Below, in pieces: positions 27,901-34,721 of a stretch of 64,000 nt of DNA. The number at the start of each line of letters is the position of its first letter. The stretch's first letter is position 1. A model generated the notes under the pieces. The model had not been told where the DNA came from. It worked only from the letters and a program-made list of their open reading frames with translations, and ran no database searches. Source of the stretch: Postechiella marina. Lineage in GTDB: Bacteria; Bacteroidota; Bacteroidia; Flavobacteriales; Flavobacteriaceae. The stretch lies in NCBI RefSeq assembly GCF_039538365.1, contig NZ_BAABCA010000001.1, forward strand, positions 248,001-312,000, written 5' to 3'. Both the position numbers and the translations under genes were made by a program.

Positions 27901-28086
27901 AGTATACCACCTATATTCCCATGGGTCAAACCAACTATCAGCATAATGATCTGCAAAAAATAGATGGATTAAAGCATCATAGGTAGATTCTAACGTAAAA
28001 AAAATGGCAGAACCATGAAAAGCAAGTCCTACTATTAAAGCTAGAATTAAAAGTGTATTTGTTTTTTTTTTGTTTTGGGTACTCAA
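24985..28086 (-). CDS. Large polytopic membrane protein, candidate GT-C glycosyltransferase
   Basis: 1033 residues. The N-terminal 400 carry about ten membrane helices with the pattern of GT-C enzymes and of the PTPS-related membrane family: an acidic first loop STYDALIHLFFADHYADSW, then SYPPLVHQ and HHVTPLFG. Two further helices lie near 545-565 and 600-620, then about 400 residues of periplasmic domain with beta-rich segments and a NTF2-like stretch (VVESYYDALDFKEFTRAHSYLD). It heads the operon with a lipoprotein and a hydrolase. A role in adding lipid-linked sugars to the exported polymer is plausible; no substrate can be read from sequence. Confidence 0.7.
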   Translation of the reverse strand: MSTQNKKKTNTLLILALIVGLAFHGSAIFFTLESTYDALIHLFFADHYADSWFDPWEYRWYTGFTVQSYPPLVHQVIGILSYIGGLKFGMYSVALIAIVLFITGAYRYTLLMTGSRRIAGYGAVLAVFSSTFVETLHIFGQLPSVTALSILLHSMTEIYLWIKTGKMRYFLTSVSMLAVTVTSHHVTPLFGMVFFIAPLIGMAVMDASREKVKRNRDLTFKVFWNTTLQHFWRIVKFGFSAIFLLVFCIFPYWYNSKRNPITQVAIPHGSRDNFLEVTSSGLVFFVIPWGIFLFVLPYFFYRYFSKRYIFFGLSFTLLTILGTGGTTPIPLMMLGEMAFNILTLDRFTLWATIMALPIFAEFAYRMVEGDLKTLVQEKFGGVYHRVLGGLIAGGMLFMVLFTMTLGYFRPSQPAKIKMLPIVNFLGADSHDSWRYLPLGFGDQMAWLSAQTNAMTVDGNYHSARRLPELTTRAIERIENSKFRGVEGIGSLQQFLTVPEKYNLKYIFSNDKFYDPILYYCGWQRLQQLENGIMVWEKLNVAPIPQIMPKQDVPTIMKIMWGIIPISTVLIAFFINIQMLWVRLLKSKKLEEHSFMKLKLPYNKFPSKLLMFSHWWALVVLICLGYGMYIFYVKNVAQLSPNNVVESYYDALDFKEFTRAHSYLDPDSNIDIAQYMLEVSVTDGILSSYAKMDSLGIEIYDQTKNSAKAKVATRWITPLENIFSNDYHELVKIDNKWYIKPSKFDNDIPPDQLFTANGTTFYNHGRRKITTQETYHEDVLKQPVLEILSAKLVKYKGQYSVIGELQNVDNTPADVVIKATLYNDDNKELANYNAKHQMKHKLMPKETTAFKINFEGIAWSSTKDTLPPTFDPDQFTPVSFEEQPTKFNLQSAGNTANTDLYKHVALQNLEYTEQGFNGVLFNSGVQEVTIPQLIISYYDDKSNLLWVDHKFVTEGVRIQRKQFFNYKPLDLDSLEIINSSLKNCFVNGLPNQAIADKIFPNRKTVHGQQQTQPFKGKGFDYLKFEINSYIGNPK

Positions 28087-28312
28087 CCGAATTTAATTTT
28101 TGTATTTCTTTACAAATGGTTATTTGTCTAAGCAAACATTAGTGTTTAGCTAAAATAAAACTTTCTTATATATCATACAGTATTTTTCTTCACTTTAGTA
28201 ATTTTATAAAATACTATACATAAGTGTTTCTTCTTGAGATTTGTCGTTATTACTTGGTTAAGGAATTATGTTGTGCGTAATTCAAAAAAAATTAAATTAT
28301 CTATAGAAATCT
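28087..28312. other. Intergenic region between divergent glycan operons
   Basis: AT-rich, no gene. It should contain the minus-strand promoter of the GT-C operon, but I could not place a convincing -7 box. The plus-strand control site follows at 28313. Confidence 0.5.
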
Positions 28313-28350
28313 ACCATTCGTCTACACTACTGGTTAGGTTGAACTAAATA
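28313..28350 (+). promoter_or_regulatory. LytTR-type box upstream of the REC-GT2 fusion gene
   Basis: ACCATTCGTCTACACTA at 28313-28329; degenerate second copy around 28335-28350 (GGTTGAACTAAAT), offset 22 bases. Confidence 0.6.
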
Positions 28351-28375
28351 AGATTTTTAAAAGCTGCTTTAAAAC

Positions 28376-28383
28376 TAAATTTG
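28376..28383 (+). promoter_or_regulatory. -7 box of the REC-GT2 gene
   Basis: TAAATTTG matches TAnnTTTG exactly and begins 59 bases after the TTC core at 28317. ACAGTAATAAGCCCCC follows, similar to ACAGTATTAAAATCCCCC before the T9SS gene. Confidence 0.5.
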
Positions 28384-28428
28384 ACAGTAATAAGCCCCCA
28401 AATAGAATTTTAATTAAATTACATACTT

Positions 28429-29616
28429 ATGAAAGTTTTAGCAATAGACGACCAACAATTAGTTTTACTTCCGTTAGAAAAAAGATTGTTAGAGTTAGGT
28501 TACGAGGTGAAAATCGAAACAGATTCATCTAAAGGTTTAGAATTGTTCGAATCGTTTAATCCTGATATTGTTATTGTAGATATTAACATGCCTGGTGTTT
28601 CGGGGTTAGATGTTGTTAGGTATATTAGAAATACAAAACAATCTCAAACACCTATAATGGTTTTGTCAGGAAATACTAAAGATGATACCATTACAGAAGG
28701 CTTCGATTTAGGTATTAATGATTACATGAAAAAACCCTTAAGTTTAAACGAAATTTGTGCTCGTGTAAAACGATTAATAGGAGCGCCAGAGGTTGAGAAT
28801 GTTAACGCTAAATCAAGTAATGCTGTTATACAGCAACGTTGCGTTGGTGTTGTTATACCTTGTTATAATGAGGAAGAAAGACTTTTTAGTAAAGAGTTTG
28901 TAGATTATATAGGTAAACATACAGGGTACCATTTATGTTTTGTAAACGATGGCAGTAAGGATAAAACACTAGAAGTACTTCATAATTTACAAAAAGGAAA
29001 AGAAGATTTTATTACGGTTTACGATTGTGAAAAAAATGGAGGTAAAGCAGAAGCAGTACGTTTAGGCATGCTACATATGGCAGAAAAAGAAGATTTAGAT
29101 TATATAGGTTTTCTTGATGCCGATTTATCTACAGATTTAGCCGATTTTGATGATTTAGTTAAAACCATCGAAAATTCTGATTTTAAAATAGTAAGTGGTT
29201 CTCGTATCTCTAGGATGGGAGCAAACATAACAAAGGAGTCTGCTAGAAAAATAATAAGTTTAACTATTAACTTTATTATTAGAAAGATTTTAAAAATGGA
29301 TTTTAAAGACACACAATGTGGCGCTAAAATTTTTCATAAAGATGTTATAGGTGTTGCTTTTAGCGAAAAGTTTGTAACTCAATGGATTTTTGATGTAGAA
29401 ATATTTAAAAGAGTAACACAACATTATGGTTTAAGTGCAGCAAAAAAAATGCTTTGCGAACAGCCTTTAAAACGTTGGATACATGCCGATGGTTCTAAAT
29501 TATCAATGAAAGATTCTGTTAAAATTATATTTCAATTAGCCCAAATTGCTTGGGTGTATAGAGGCAAAACAAAAAAAGTAAATGCAAATGTTAAGAGTAA
29601 ATTAGAGACTGTTTAA
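28429..29616 (+). CDS. Response regulator receiver fused to GT2 glycosyltransferase
   Basis: 395 residues. Residues 1-120 are a complete receiver: DDQ at 6-8, phosphoacceptor Asp in IVIVDINMPG (about residue 51-53), Ser in MVLSGNT and Lys in YMKKPL. After a 20-residue linker comes a GT-A family 2 domain (about 137-385) of the dolichyl-phosphate-mannose-synthase type: VVIPCYNEEERLF, FVNDGSKDKT, the metal-binding FLDADLSTD, and SGSRISRMG with QCGAKIF. No DNA-binding output exists, so phosphorylation could directly gate glycosyl transfer. No membrane helix is evident. The gene has a LytTR-type promoter and lies at the end of the polysaccharide cluster. The fusion is seen in sequence; direct phospho-control is inferred. 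Confidence 0.88.
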   Translation: MKVLAIDDQQLVLLPLEKRLLELGYEVKIETDSSKGLELFESFNPDIVIVDINMPGVSGLDVVRYIRNTKQSQTPIMVLSGNTKDDTITEGFDLGINDYMKKPLSLNEICARVKRLIGAPEVENVNAKSSNAVIQQRCVGVVIPCYNEEERLFSKEFVDYIGKHTGYHLCFVNDGSKDKTLEVLHNLQKGKEDFITVYDCEKNGGKAEAVRLGMLHMAEKEDLDYIGFLDADLSTDLADFDDLVKTIENSDFKIVSGSRISRMGANITKESARKIISLTINFIIRKILKMDFKDTQCGAKIFHKDVIGVAFSEKFVTQWIFDVEIFKRVTQHYGLSAAKKMLCEQPLKRWIHADGSKLSMKDSVKIIFQLAQIAWVYRGKTKKVNANVKSKLETV

Positions 29617-29642
29617 TTTTATTAATAGAAACTCTAATTATT

Positions 29643-30131
29643 ATGAAAATAGGTGTTTTAATACTATGTTATAACAATGAAACCGACCTTAATCAGCAGA
29701 TGATAGAAGAGTTATCTGCAGTTGCTAAAAATATTAAATTTTGCTTTGTAAATAATGGTAGTACAGATAGTACTATTGATAAGTTGCAAATTCTTAAAGA
29801 GGAAAACGAATCTGATATTACAATTATTGATATTAAAATTAATAAAGGTGAAGGGTTAGCAATTAAAGCTGGAGTAAGGTATTTTTTTAACAAAATAAAT
29901 TTACAATATATAGGATTCATAAATTTTAAAGATTTTAACCTGAAATTAAATTTTAACCCTCTTTTTGATTTAATTTTAGATAGTAAGGATGAGTTAATAG
30001 CATATAATTCGAAGCCTGCTAGAAGCAGAAAATTTAAAAGGTTGCTTATAAAAAATGTTTTTTCCCTAACAGATTTTTTCGAATATTTAAAAATTGATTT
30101 AAAAAAAGAGCACTTAAAAACTATAGCCTAG
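29643..30131 (+). CDS. Short GT2-like protein lacking the metal-binding motif
   Basis: 162 residues similar in layout to the GT2 domain just upstream: IGVLILCYNNETDL, FCFVNNGSTDSTIDKL, INKGEGLAIKAGVRYFF. Where the active paralogue has FLDADLSTD this one has FINFKDFNLK, so the DxD metal site is lost, and the C-terminal half of the GT domain is missing. It follows the fusion gene by 26 bases. It may be a decaying duplicate or a catalytically dead partner that binds the active enzyme. Its stop codon lies inside a terminator hairpin, which suggests a shortened 3' end. Confidence 0.65.
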   Translation: MKIGVLILCYNNETDLNQQMIEELSAVAKNIKFCFVNNGSTDSTIDKLQILKEENESDITIIDIKINKGEGLAIKAGVRYFFNKINLQYIGFINFKDFNLKLNFNPLFDLILDSKDELIAYNSKPARSRKFKRLLIKNVFSLTDFFEYLKIDLKKEHLKTIA

Positions 30132-30149
30132 TTTTTAAGTGCTCTTTTT
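30103..30149. terminator. Bidirectional terminator with perfect 21-bp stem
   Basis: Bases 30103-30123 (AAAAAGAGCACTT...) pair perfectly with 30129-30149 across the loop TAGCC; A and T runs at the ends let it work on both strands, ending the GT2 operon and the minus-strand lipoprotein/Moco transcripts. The stop codon of the GT2-like gene is in the right arm. Confidence 0.85.
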
Positions 30150-30167
30150 ATTTTTAAGTCATTTCTT

Positions 30168-30707
30168 TTACCAGGTTATTATACCATCCATGGTTAAAAC
30201 CTTTCCAGAATCAGTATTTATAACAGTTGTATTATCAAAAACAACTCTTTTGTTTTCTTGATCAACTAGAAAATTTGATCCACAGTCATCATCAACATTT
30301 TCTCCTTCTATAGCAGTGCAAGTAAAAAGATACTCTTCACCATTTTTTATAATAGTCATTGAAATTGCTTTATGTACAGATGCGTTATCTCCACTTTCAA
30401 ATTGAGCGGTAACAATTATAAAACTATTAGTAAAACTAGCTTCGGTAGGGTTTATTTCTCCATTAGAATCAACTCCAATACTTTTATGTAAAAGCGTTAC
30501 AGATTTGCCTGTGCCTGTTTGATAAAGTCCTTCTACAGCATTAGCAACATTTAAACTATTGCCTAAAATAGAAGTTTCTTCTCCCGATAGTGTTATAACT
30601 CCTTTTGCATTGGCAACATCTTCGTTAGAGTTGCTATCGCTACTACAAGCAACAAATAGTAATATAAATAAAGAAAAAATTGAAAAGTATTTTTTTAAAT
30701 AAGCCAT
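30168..30707 (-). CDS. Small lipoprotein of unknown function
   Basis: A longer frame starts at 30752, but the Met at 30707 gives a normal lipoprotein signal (MAYLKKYFSIFSLFILLFVACSSDSN, lipobox FVAC) and is preferred. About 179 residues, Ser/Asn/Asp-rich after the Cys as is usual in this phylum, then a beta-rich domain. No family recognised. It is downstream of moaA, separated by an intergenic region with an 18-base T run (A run on the coding strand), so its link to cofactor synthesis is doubtful. Confidence 0.7.
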   Translation of the reverse strand: MAYLKKYFSIFSLFILLFVACSSDSNSNEDVANAKGVITLSGEETSILGNSLNVANAVEGLYQTGTGKSVTLLHKSIGVDSNGEINPTEASFTNSFIIVTAQFESGDNASVHKAISMTIIKNGEEYLFTCTAIEGENVDDDCGSNFLVDQENKRVVFDNTTVINTDSGKVLTMDGIITW

Positions 30708-30831
30708 AAGAGTGATTTTTAAGTTAAAGTTAATAGCCCTATAAAAGTACAAGGTTTAGCACTGCTTAAAAATCATAAATTATTGAATAGCTGTTTTTTT
30801 GCTGTAAGTGGTGTGTTCTTGTTATTAACTG

Positions 30832-30849
30832 TTTTTTTTTTTTTTTTTT
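30832..30849. repeat. Homopolymer tract of 18 T
   Basis: Uninterrupted T18 between moaA and the small lipoprotein gene. On the minus strand it is A18, 125 bases upstream of the lipoprotein start and 11 bases after the moaA stop. Confidence 0.9.
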
Positions 30850-30860
30850 AGGTATGCATT

Positions 30861-31868
30861 TTACCCGCCAATAGTAATCATACTTCTATTGTTATTATGT
30901 AGTTTGGGTTCTTGTAATTTTTTTAAGGTGTCCATGCCACCGCGAACTTTAAATTTAGCTTGCACCGCTTTTTGAATAACAGGTTCTATAGATTCTCCTG
31001 CTCTTAAAGTTGTTAGTAAATCTGATTCGCCAGATGAGAATAAGCAATTTTTTAATTGTCCATTGGCTGTTAAACGCAGTCTATTACACGAATCGCAAAA
31101 CGGATTGGTAACAGAGCTAATTATGGCAAAACTACCTTTGTAACCTTTTATTTTATAGTTTTTAGAGGTGTCGTTTGGTGCATCTTGTAAGCGTTCTATA
31201 GCGCTTTCTGGGAACGCTTCATTTACATACATCATCACTTCAGCATACGACACCATTTTACTCATGTCCCATTTATTACCATCAAAAGGCATAAATTCTA
31301 TAAAACGTACAGATACGGGTAAATCTTTAGTAAAATTGATGAAATCTATAATTTCATTTTCATTAAAGCCTTTCATTAAAACAGCATTTACTTTTACAGT
31401 AAAGCCTTCTTTTACAAGTAATAAAATGTTGTTGTAAACCTTTTTAAATTCGTGACGCCTTGTAATATGTTTAAATTTTCCTTCATCTAAAGAATCTAAA
31501 CTAACGTTAATTTTATTGACACCATTGGCTTTTAGTATGTCAATAAATTTATCAATAATTACCGCGTTCGATGTAATGGATAACTCAACAGGAAGTGTTG
31601 CTAGTTTTTCTAAAATAGTTGGAATATCCTTTCTAATTAAAGGTTCGCCTCCTGTTAATCTAATTTTTGTAACACCATGGTCTACAAATGTTTTAGCGAT
31701 TTCAAAAATCTCTTCGTAGGTCATTAAATGACTTTTAGGAGATAATTTCACACCTTCTTCTGGCATACAGTAGGTACATCGTAAATTGCAACGTTCTATT
31801 AAAGAAATACGCAGATACGCATGATCTCTACCATGTAAATCTTGTAATATTTTTGAATTATTCTTCAT
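30861..31868 (-). CDS. moaA: GTP 3',8-cyclase MoaA
   Basis: First enzyme of molybdopterin synthesis, a radical-SAM protein of 335 residues. N-terminal 4Fe-4S site CNLRCTYC; glycine-rich SAM site LTGGEPL; C-terminal second cluster CDSCNRLRLTANGQLKNC; and the conserved double Gly at the end (MITIGG), whose integrity is needed for activity in the family. Works with MoaC, here as MoaCB directly upstream (38-base gap). Product precursor feeds the nitrate reductase at 1.3 kb. Confidence 0.97.
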   Translation of the reverse strand: MKNNSKILQDLHGRDHAYLRISLIERCNLRCTYCMPEEGVKLSPKSHLMTYEEIFEIAKTFVDHGVTKIRLTGGEPLIRKDIPTILEKLATLPVELSITSNAVIIDKFIDILKANGVNKINVSLDSLDEGKFKHITRRHEFKKVYNNILLLVKEGFTVKVNAVLMKGFNENEIIDFINFTKDLPVSVRFIEFMPFDGNKWDMSKMVSYAEVMMYVNEAFPESAIERLQDAPNDTSKNYKIKGYKGSFAIISSVTNPFCDSCNRLRLTANGQLKNCLFSSGESDLLTTLRAGESIEPVIQKAVQAKFKVRGGMDTLKKLQEPKLHNNNRSMITIGG

Positions 31869-31906
31869 CTTTTATTTTTTACAACCAACAACGAGTAAAA
31901 ACAATT

Positions 31907-32818
31907 TTAATCGTGTCTCGCTCCTTTTAATATTCTAAAACTATGTAAAACCGCAGGAAATATAGCATCCATAGATTCTTTTGCGCCATTTGTAGATCCT
32001 GGTAAAGCCAAAACTAAAGTATCTCCAATAGTGCCTGCTACACTTCGAGATAACATGGCGAATGGCATGCGCTCTTGACCATAAGACCTAATAGCTTCTT
32101 CAATACCTGGGATTCTTCGTTCTAATAAGGGCAATAAGGCTTCGGGTGTAACATCGCGTCCAGAAAGTCCGGTGCCACCTGTATAAATTACTATATCCAT
32201 ACCTTGTTCTTGGTAAGCTTTTACTTTTTGTTGAATAATTTCTGCTTCATCAGGAATAATTACATACTCAGCTATTTTAACATCGCAACTTTCAAGTTTG
32301 TTAATAATTGCTTTTCCTGCTTTATCTTCTTTATAACCAGCGGAAATGGTATCGCTACACACCACAACTGCAGCAGTTAAATCTTTTCTAAAAGAATCTT
32401 TAAAGTCTGATTTTCCGCCTTTTTTCTTTAATAATTTTATCGCGTGTATTTCTATGCCTTTATCAATAGGTTTTAGCATATCGTACATGTTTAAAGCTAC
32501 AACGCTGGCACCATGCATGGCCTCAACTTCAACTCCAGTTTTGTAAATCGTTTTTACGGTAAACAAAACGGTAATTTCTAAATCATCGACTTTATATTCT
32601 ACACCTGTAAACTCAATAGGTAAGGGGTGACAATCTGGTAAAATATCTGGTGTGCGTTTTACGCCTAATAAACCAGCAGCTTTGCTCATGGCAAATACGT
32701 TTCCTTTTGGAACGGTATCGTTTTTAATTGCTGTTATGGTTTCGGGTTTGCTAACTTTTACAACAGCTTGCGCAATTGCGGTTCTTAATGTGGTTGCTTT
32801 ATGTGTGATGTCGACCAT
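31907..32818 (-). CDS. moaCB: Bifunctional MoaC-MoaB/MogA fusion (cyclic pyranopterin synthase / adenylyltransferase)
   Basis: 303 residues. N-terminal MoaC half (1-150): MVDITHKATTLRTA, LPDCHPLPI, VEAMHGASVVALNMYDMLK and KKGGKSDF. C-terminal MoaB/MogA half (155-303): VCSDTISAGYKEDKAG, IYTGGTGLSGRDVTPEA, and RSVAGTIGDTLVLALPGS. The fusion joins pyranopterin formation with molybdopterin adenylylation and is known in Bacteroidota. Starts with the consecutive MVDIT.. typical of MoaC. Confidence 0.95.
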   Translation of the reverse strand: MVDITHKATTLRTAIAQAVVKVSKPETITAIKNDTVPKGNVFAMSKAAGLLGVKRTPDILPDCHPLPIEFTGVEYKVDDLEITVLFTVKTIYKTGVEVEAMHGASVVALNMYDMLKPIDKGIEIHAIKLLKKKGGKSDFKDSFRKDLTAAVVVCSDTISAGYKEDKAGKAIINKLESCDVKIAEYVIIPDEAEIIQQKVKAYQEQGMDIVIYTGGTGLSGRDVTPEALLPLLERRIPGIEEAIRSYGQERMPFAMLSRSVAGTIGDTLVLALPGSTNGAKESMDAIFPAVLHSFRILKGARHD

Positions 32819-32849
32819 TATATGTGGATGAGTTGATTGGTTGAATTTT

Positions 32850-32975
32850 TTATTTGTTTAACTGTGATTTTGGTAAAGCATTAAGCTTATTCGAGATTTT
32901 TTTAATTTCGGCTCTTATTATTTGATAATCTTTATCTTCAATAAAATTTAATTTTTTTGATATTATAATTTGATT
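32850..32975 (-). pseudogene. C-terminal remnant of a four-helix-bundle (S23/IVP-like) protein
   Basis: A minus-strand frame of 41 codons without a start ends in the helix pattern EDKDYQIIRAEIKKISNKL followed by NALPKSQLNK and a stop, resembling the C-terminus of the four-helix-bundle proteins first found in 23S rRNA intervening sequences. The upstream part is broken by a stop (TAG at 32976-32978). It sits in the 253-base gap between moaE and moaCB. Confidence 0.4.
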
Positions 32976-33071
32976 CTATCCAAACAATCAATTTTTAAAA
33001 TGAAAATGTATATGCCATTAGTTACTTTTTTTAATGATTAAGCATTTGGACTAATTAACAATTGAAGATTA

Positions 33072-33515
33072 TTAAGAGTTGACTTTCCATTGATGACTTT
33101 CATCTTCAAAAATTTCTCTTCCAAAAACAGGAACATCGGCTTTAATAGCTTCAACAATATATTCTAGAGCTTTAAAAACTACTTTTCTTCTTGGTGAGGA
33201 TACAAATACAAACAGACAGATTTCGCCTGCTTTTACTGTGCCTAAACTATGGTAAATGTGCATGCATGTTAAATCGAATTTTTCAAATGCCGATTCTCTA
33301 ATATCATGAAATTTTTCATTCGCCATATCTTCGTACGCCGTGTAATCTATTGCAGCTACCGTTTTTCCATCAATCTCATCTGCTCTTACTTGACCAAGAA
33401 AAATATTATGTGCGCCAATGCTGGTTTTTGTTTGATGTTTATAAATGGAATTTCCTATAAAATCTGAGGTTATAGCACCTTCTTTGAATACACTTTTTGG
33501 TTTTTTATCTTTCAT
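33072..33515 (-). CDS. moaE: Molybdopterin synthase catalytic subunit MoaE
   Basis: 147 residues. Recognised by GAHNIFLGQVRADEIDGKTVAAIDYTAYEDMA, the HSLGTVKAGEICLFVFVSSPRRK core and the C-terminal IKADVPVFGREIFEDESHQWK. It inserts sulfur into precursor Z together with MoaD, encoded in the same operon. The 93-base gap to moeB contains a perfect hairpin repeat. Confidence 0.94.
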   Translation of the reverse strand: MKDKKPKSVFKEGAITSDFIGNSIYKHQTKTSIGAHNIFLGQVRADEIDGKTVAAIDYTAYEDMANEKFHDIRESAFEKFDLTCMHIYHSLGTVKAGEICLFVFVSSPRRKVVFKALEYIVEAIKADVPVFGREIFEDESHQWKVNS

Positions 33516-33561
33516 AATTTATGTTTTTATTACCCTAAAAAAAGTGGGTTTTATTAGATTA

Positions 33562-33592
33562 GACCTACAAGGTTTTTAAAACCTTGTAGGTC
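33562..33592. repeat. Perfect palindromic hairpin repeat, copy 1
   Basis: GACCTACAAGGTTTT and its exact complement flank a single T: 15-base arms. It lies between moeB and moaE. The same core recurs 51 bases away at the end of moeB. Confidence 0.9.
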
Positions 33593-33608
33593 GTGTTGTT
33601 TTGCATTA

Positions 33609-34700
33609 TTAATCCTGCGAGGTTTTTAAAACCTTGTAGGTATCATTTATTTCTTGAGCGCCTTCCTTCAAACTGAAACAATTATTAATTTCTAATTCTT
33701 GTAAAAGCTCTACTGCACGAATACTGCGCATTCCAGATTGACAAAAAAGCACTTTCTTTTTAGTTGTATCTATGTCATCTAAACGAGATTCTAGTTCACT
33801 AAGCGGAATGTAAGTAATGTTTAATGCATCAACCTTAGGTTCTTCATGCGTTTCTCTAATATCGATATATTGGATATTATCTTTATTAATTACTTCCTTA
33901 ATCGAGATAGGTTCTACAGCCACATCACAATTAAAATCTACAGGTGTTTTATCTTGAAAATTGTCTTTATCTTTTAAAACCGATTTAATTGTGGCTTCCG
34001 ATCGTTTAATTTTTAAAGTCGAATTTTGAAGGGTTAGTGCATTGTAACACAATAATTTTCCTGATAAAACACTTCCTAATTCTAAAACCATTTTTAAAAC
34101 TTCGTTGGCTTGCATGGTTCCAATAATTCCGGGTAAAACGCCCAAAACACCAATATCTGAACAGTTAGGAACAGCGCCTTCTTCTGGCGGATTTGGGAAT
34201 AAGCAACGGTAACTTGGTCCGTTATTATAGTTAAAAACAGAAACCTGACCTTCAAATTTATAAATGGCACCAAAAACGAGTGGTTTGTTTGCAATAATAC
34301 AAGCATCGTTTACCAAATAACGGGTATCAAAATTATCAGATCCATCAACGATAATATCGTATTGCTTAAATAAATTAACTGCGTTTTTGTGCGTTAGTTT
34401 TTCCGCGTAAGCGTTAATAGTAATTTCGTTATTTAAATCTTCTAAGCGTTGTTTTGCAGCAAACGCCTTATTTTTACCTAAAGAAGAACTTCCATATAAA
34501 ACCTGACGTTGCAGATTGGTTACATCTACCACATCAAAATCTATAATACCAAGTGTGCCAATACCTGCAGCAGCAAGATATTGAAGAATTGGACACCCTA
34601 AACCACCAGCGCCAATAACCAGTACTTTAGCGTTAGAAATTTTATCTTGACCAACTTGCCCAATTTCGGGTAAAATAATATGTCTGTTATATCGATTCAT
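33609..34700 (-). CDS. moeB: MoeB/ThiF-type adenylyltransferase with C-terminal rhodanese domain
   Basis: 363 residues. Adenylation domain (1-250): VLVIGAGGLGCPILQYLAAAG, DFDVVDVTNLQRQVLY, VDGSDNFDTRYLVND, and EGAVPNCSDIGVLGVLPG with the catalytic Cys. Rhodanese domain (about 265-363) with active Cys in VLFCQSGMRS. It activates the C-terminal Gly of MoaD and probably supplies sulfur through the rhodanese. The Cys pair usual for structural Zn is incomplete (SYRC instead of CYRC). The last ten codons (TYKVLKTSQD) are supplied by a palindromic repeat, implying an altered C-terminus. Confidence 0.92.
   Translation of the reverse strand: MNRYNRHIILPEIGQVGQDKISNAKVLVIGAGGLGCPILQYLAAAGIGTLGIIDFDVVDVTNLQRQVLYGSSSLGKNKAFAAKQRLEDLNNEITINAYAEKLTHKNAVNLFKQYDIIVDGSDNFDTRYLVNDACIIANKPLVFGAIYKFEGQVSVFNYNNGPSYRCLFPNPPEEGAVPNCSDIGVLGVLPGIIGTMQANEVLKMVLELGSVLSGKLLCYNALTLQNSTLKIKRSEATIKSVLKDKDNFQDKTPVDFNCDVAVEPISIKEVINKDNIQYIDIRETHEEPKVDALNITYIPLSELESRLDDIDTTKKKVLFCQSGMRSIRAVELLQELEINNCFSLKEGAQEINDTYKVLKTSQD
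33614..33640. repeat. Palindromic hairpin repeat, copy 2, inside the 3' end of moeB
   Basis: CCTGCGAGGTTTT / AAAACCTTGTAGG: the right arm equals copy 1 and the left arm carries changes (TGCGAGG for TACAAGG). It encodes the final residues of MoeB. Confidence 0.85.
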
Positions 34701-34721
34701 ACGTTCAGTAATTTTAATAAA

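Noticed and set aside
33541..33640. Palindromic repeats as a CRISPR array
   Set aside because: Only two hairpin copies with unequal arms, no regular spacers and no cas genes.
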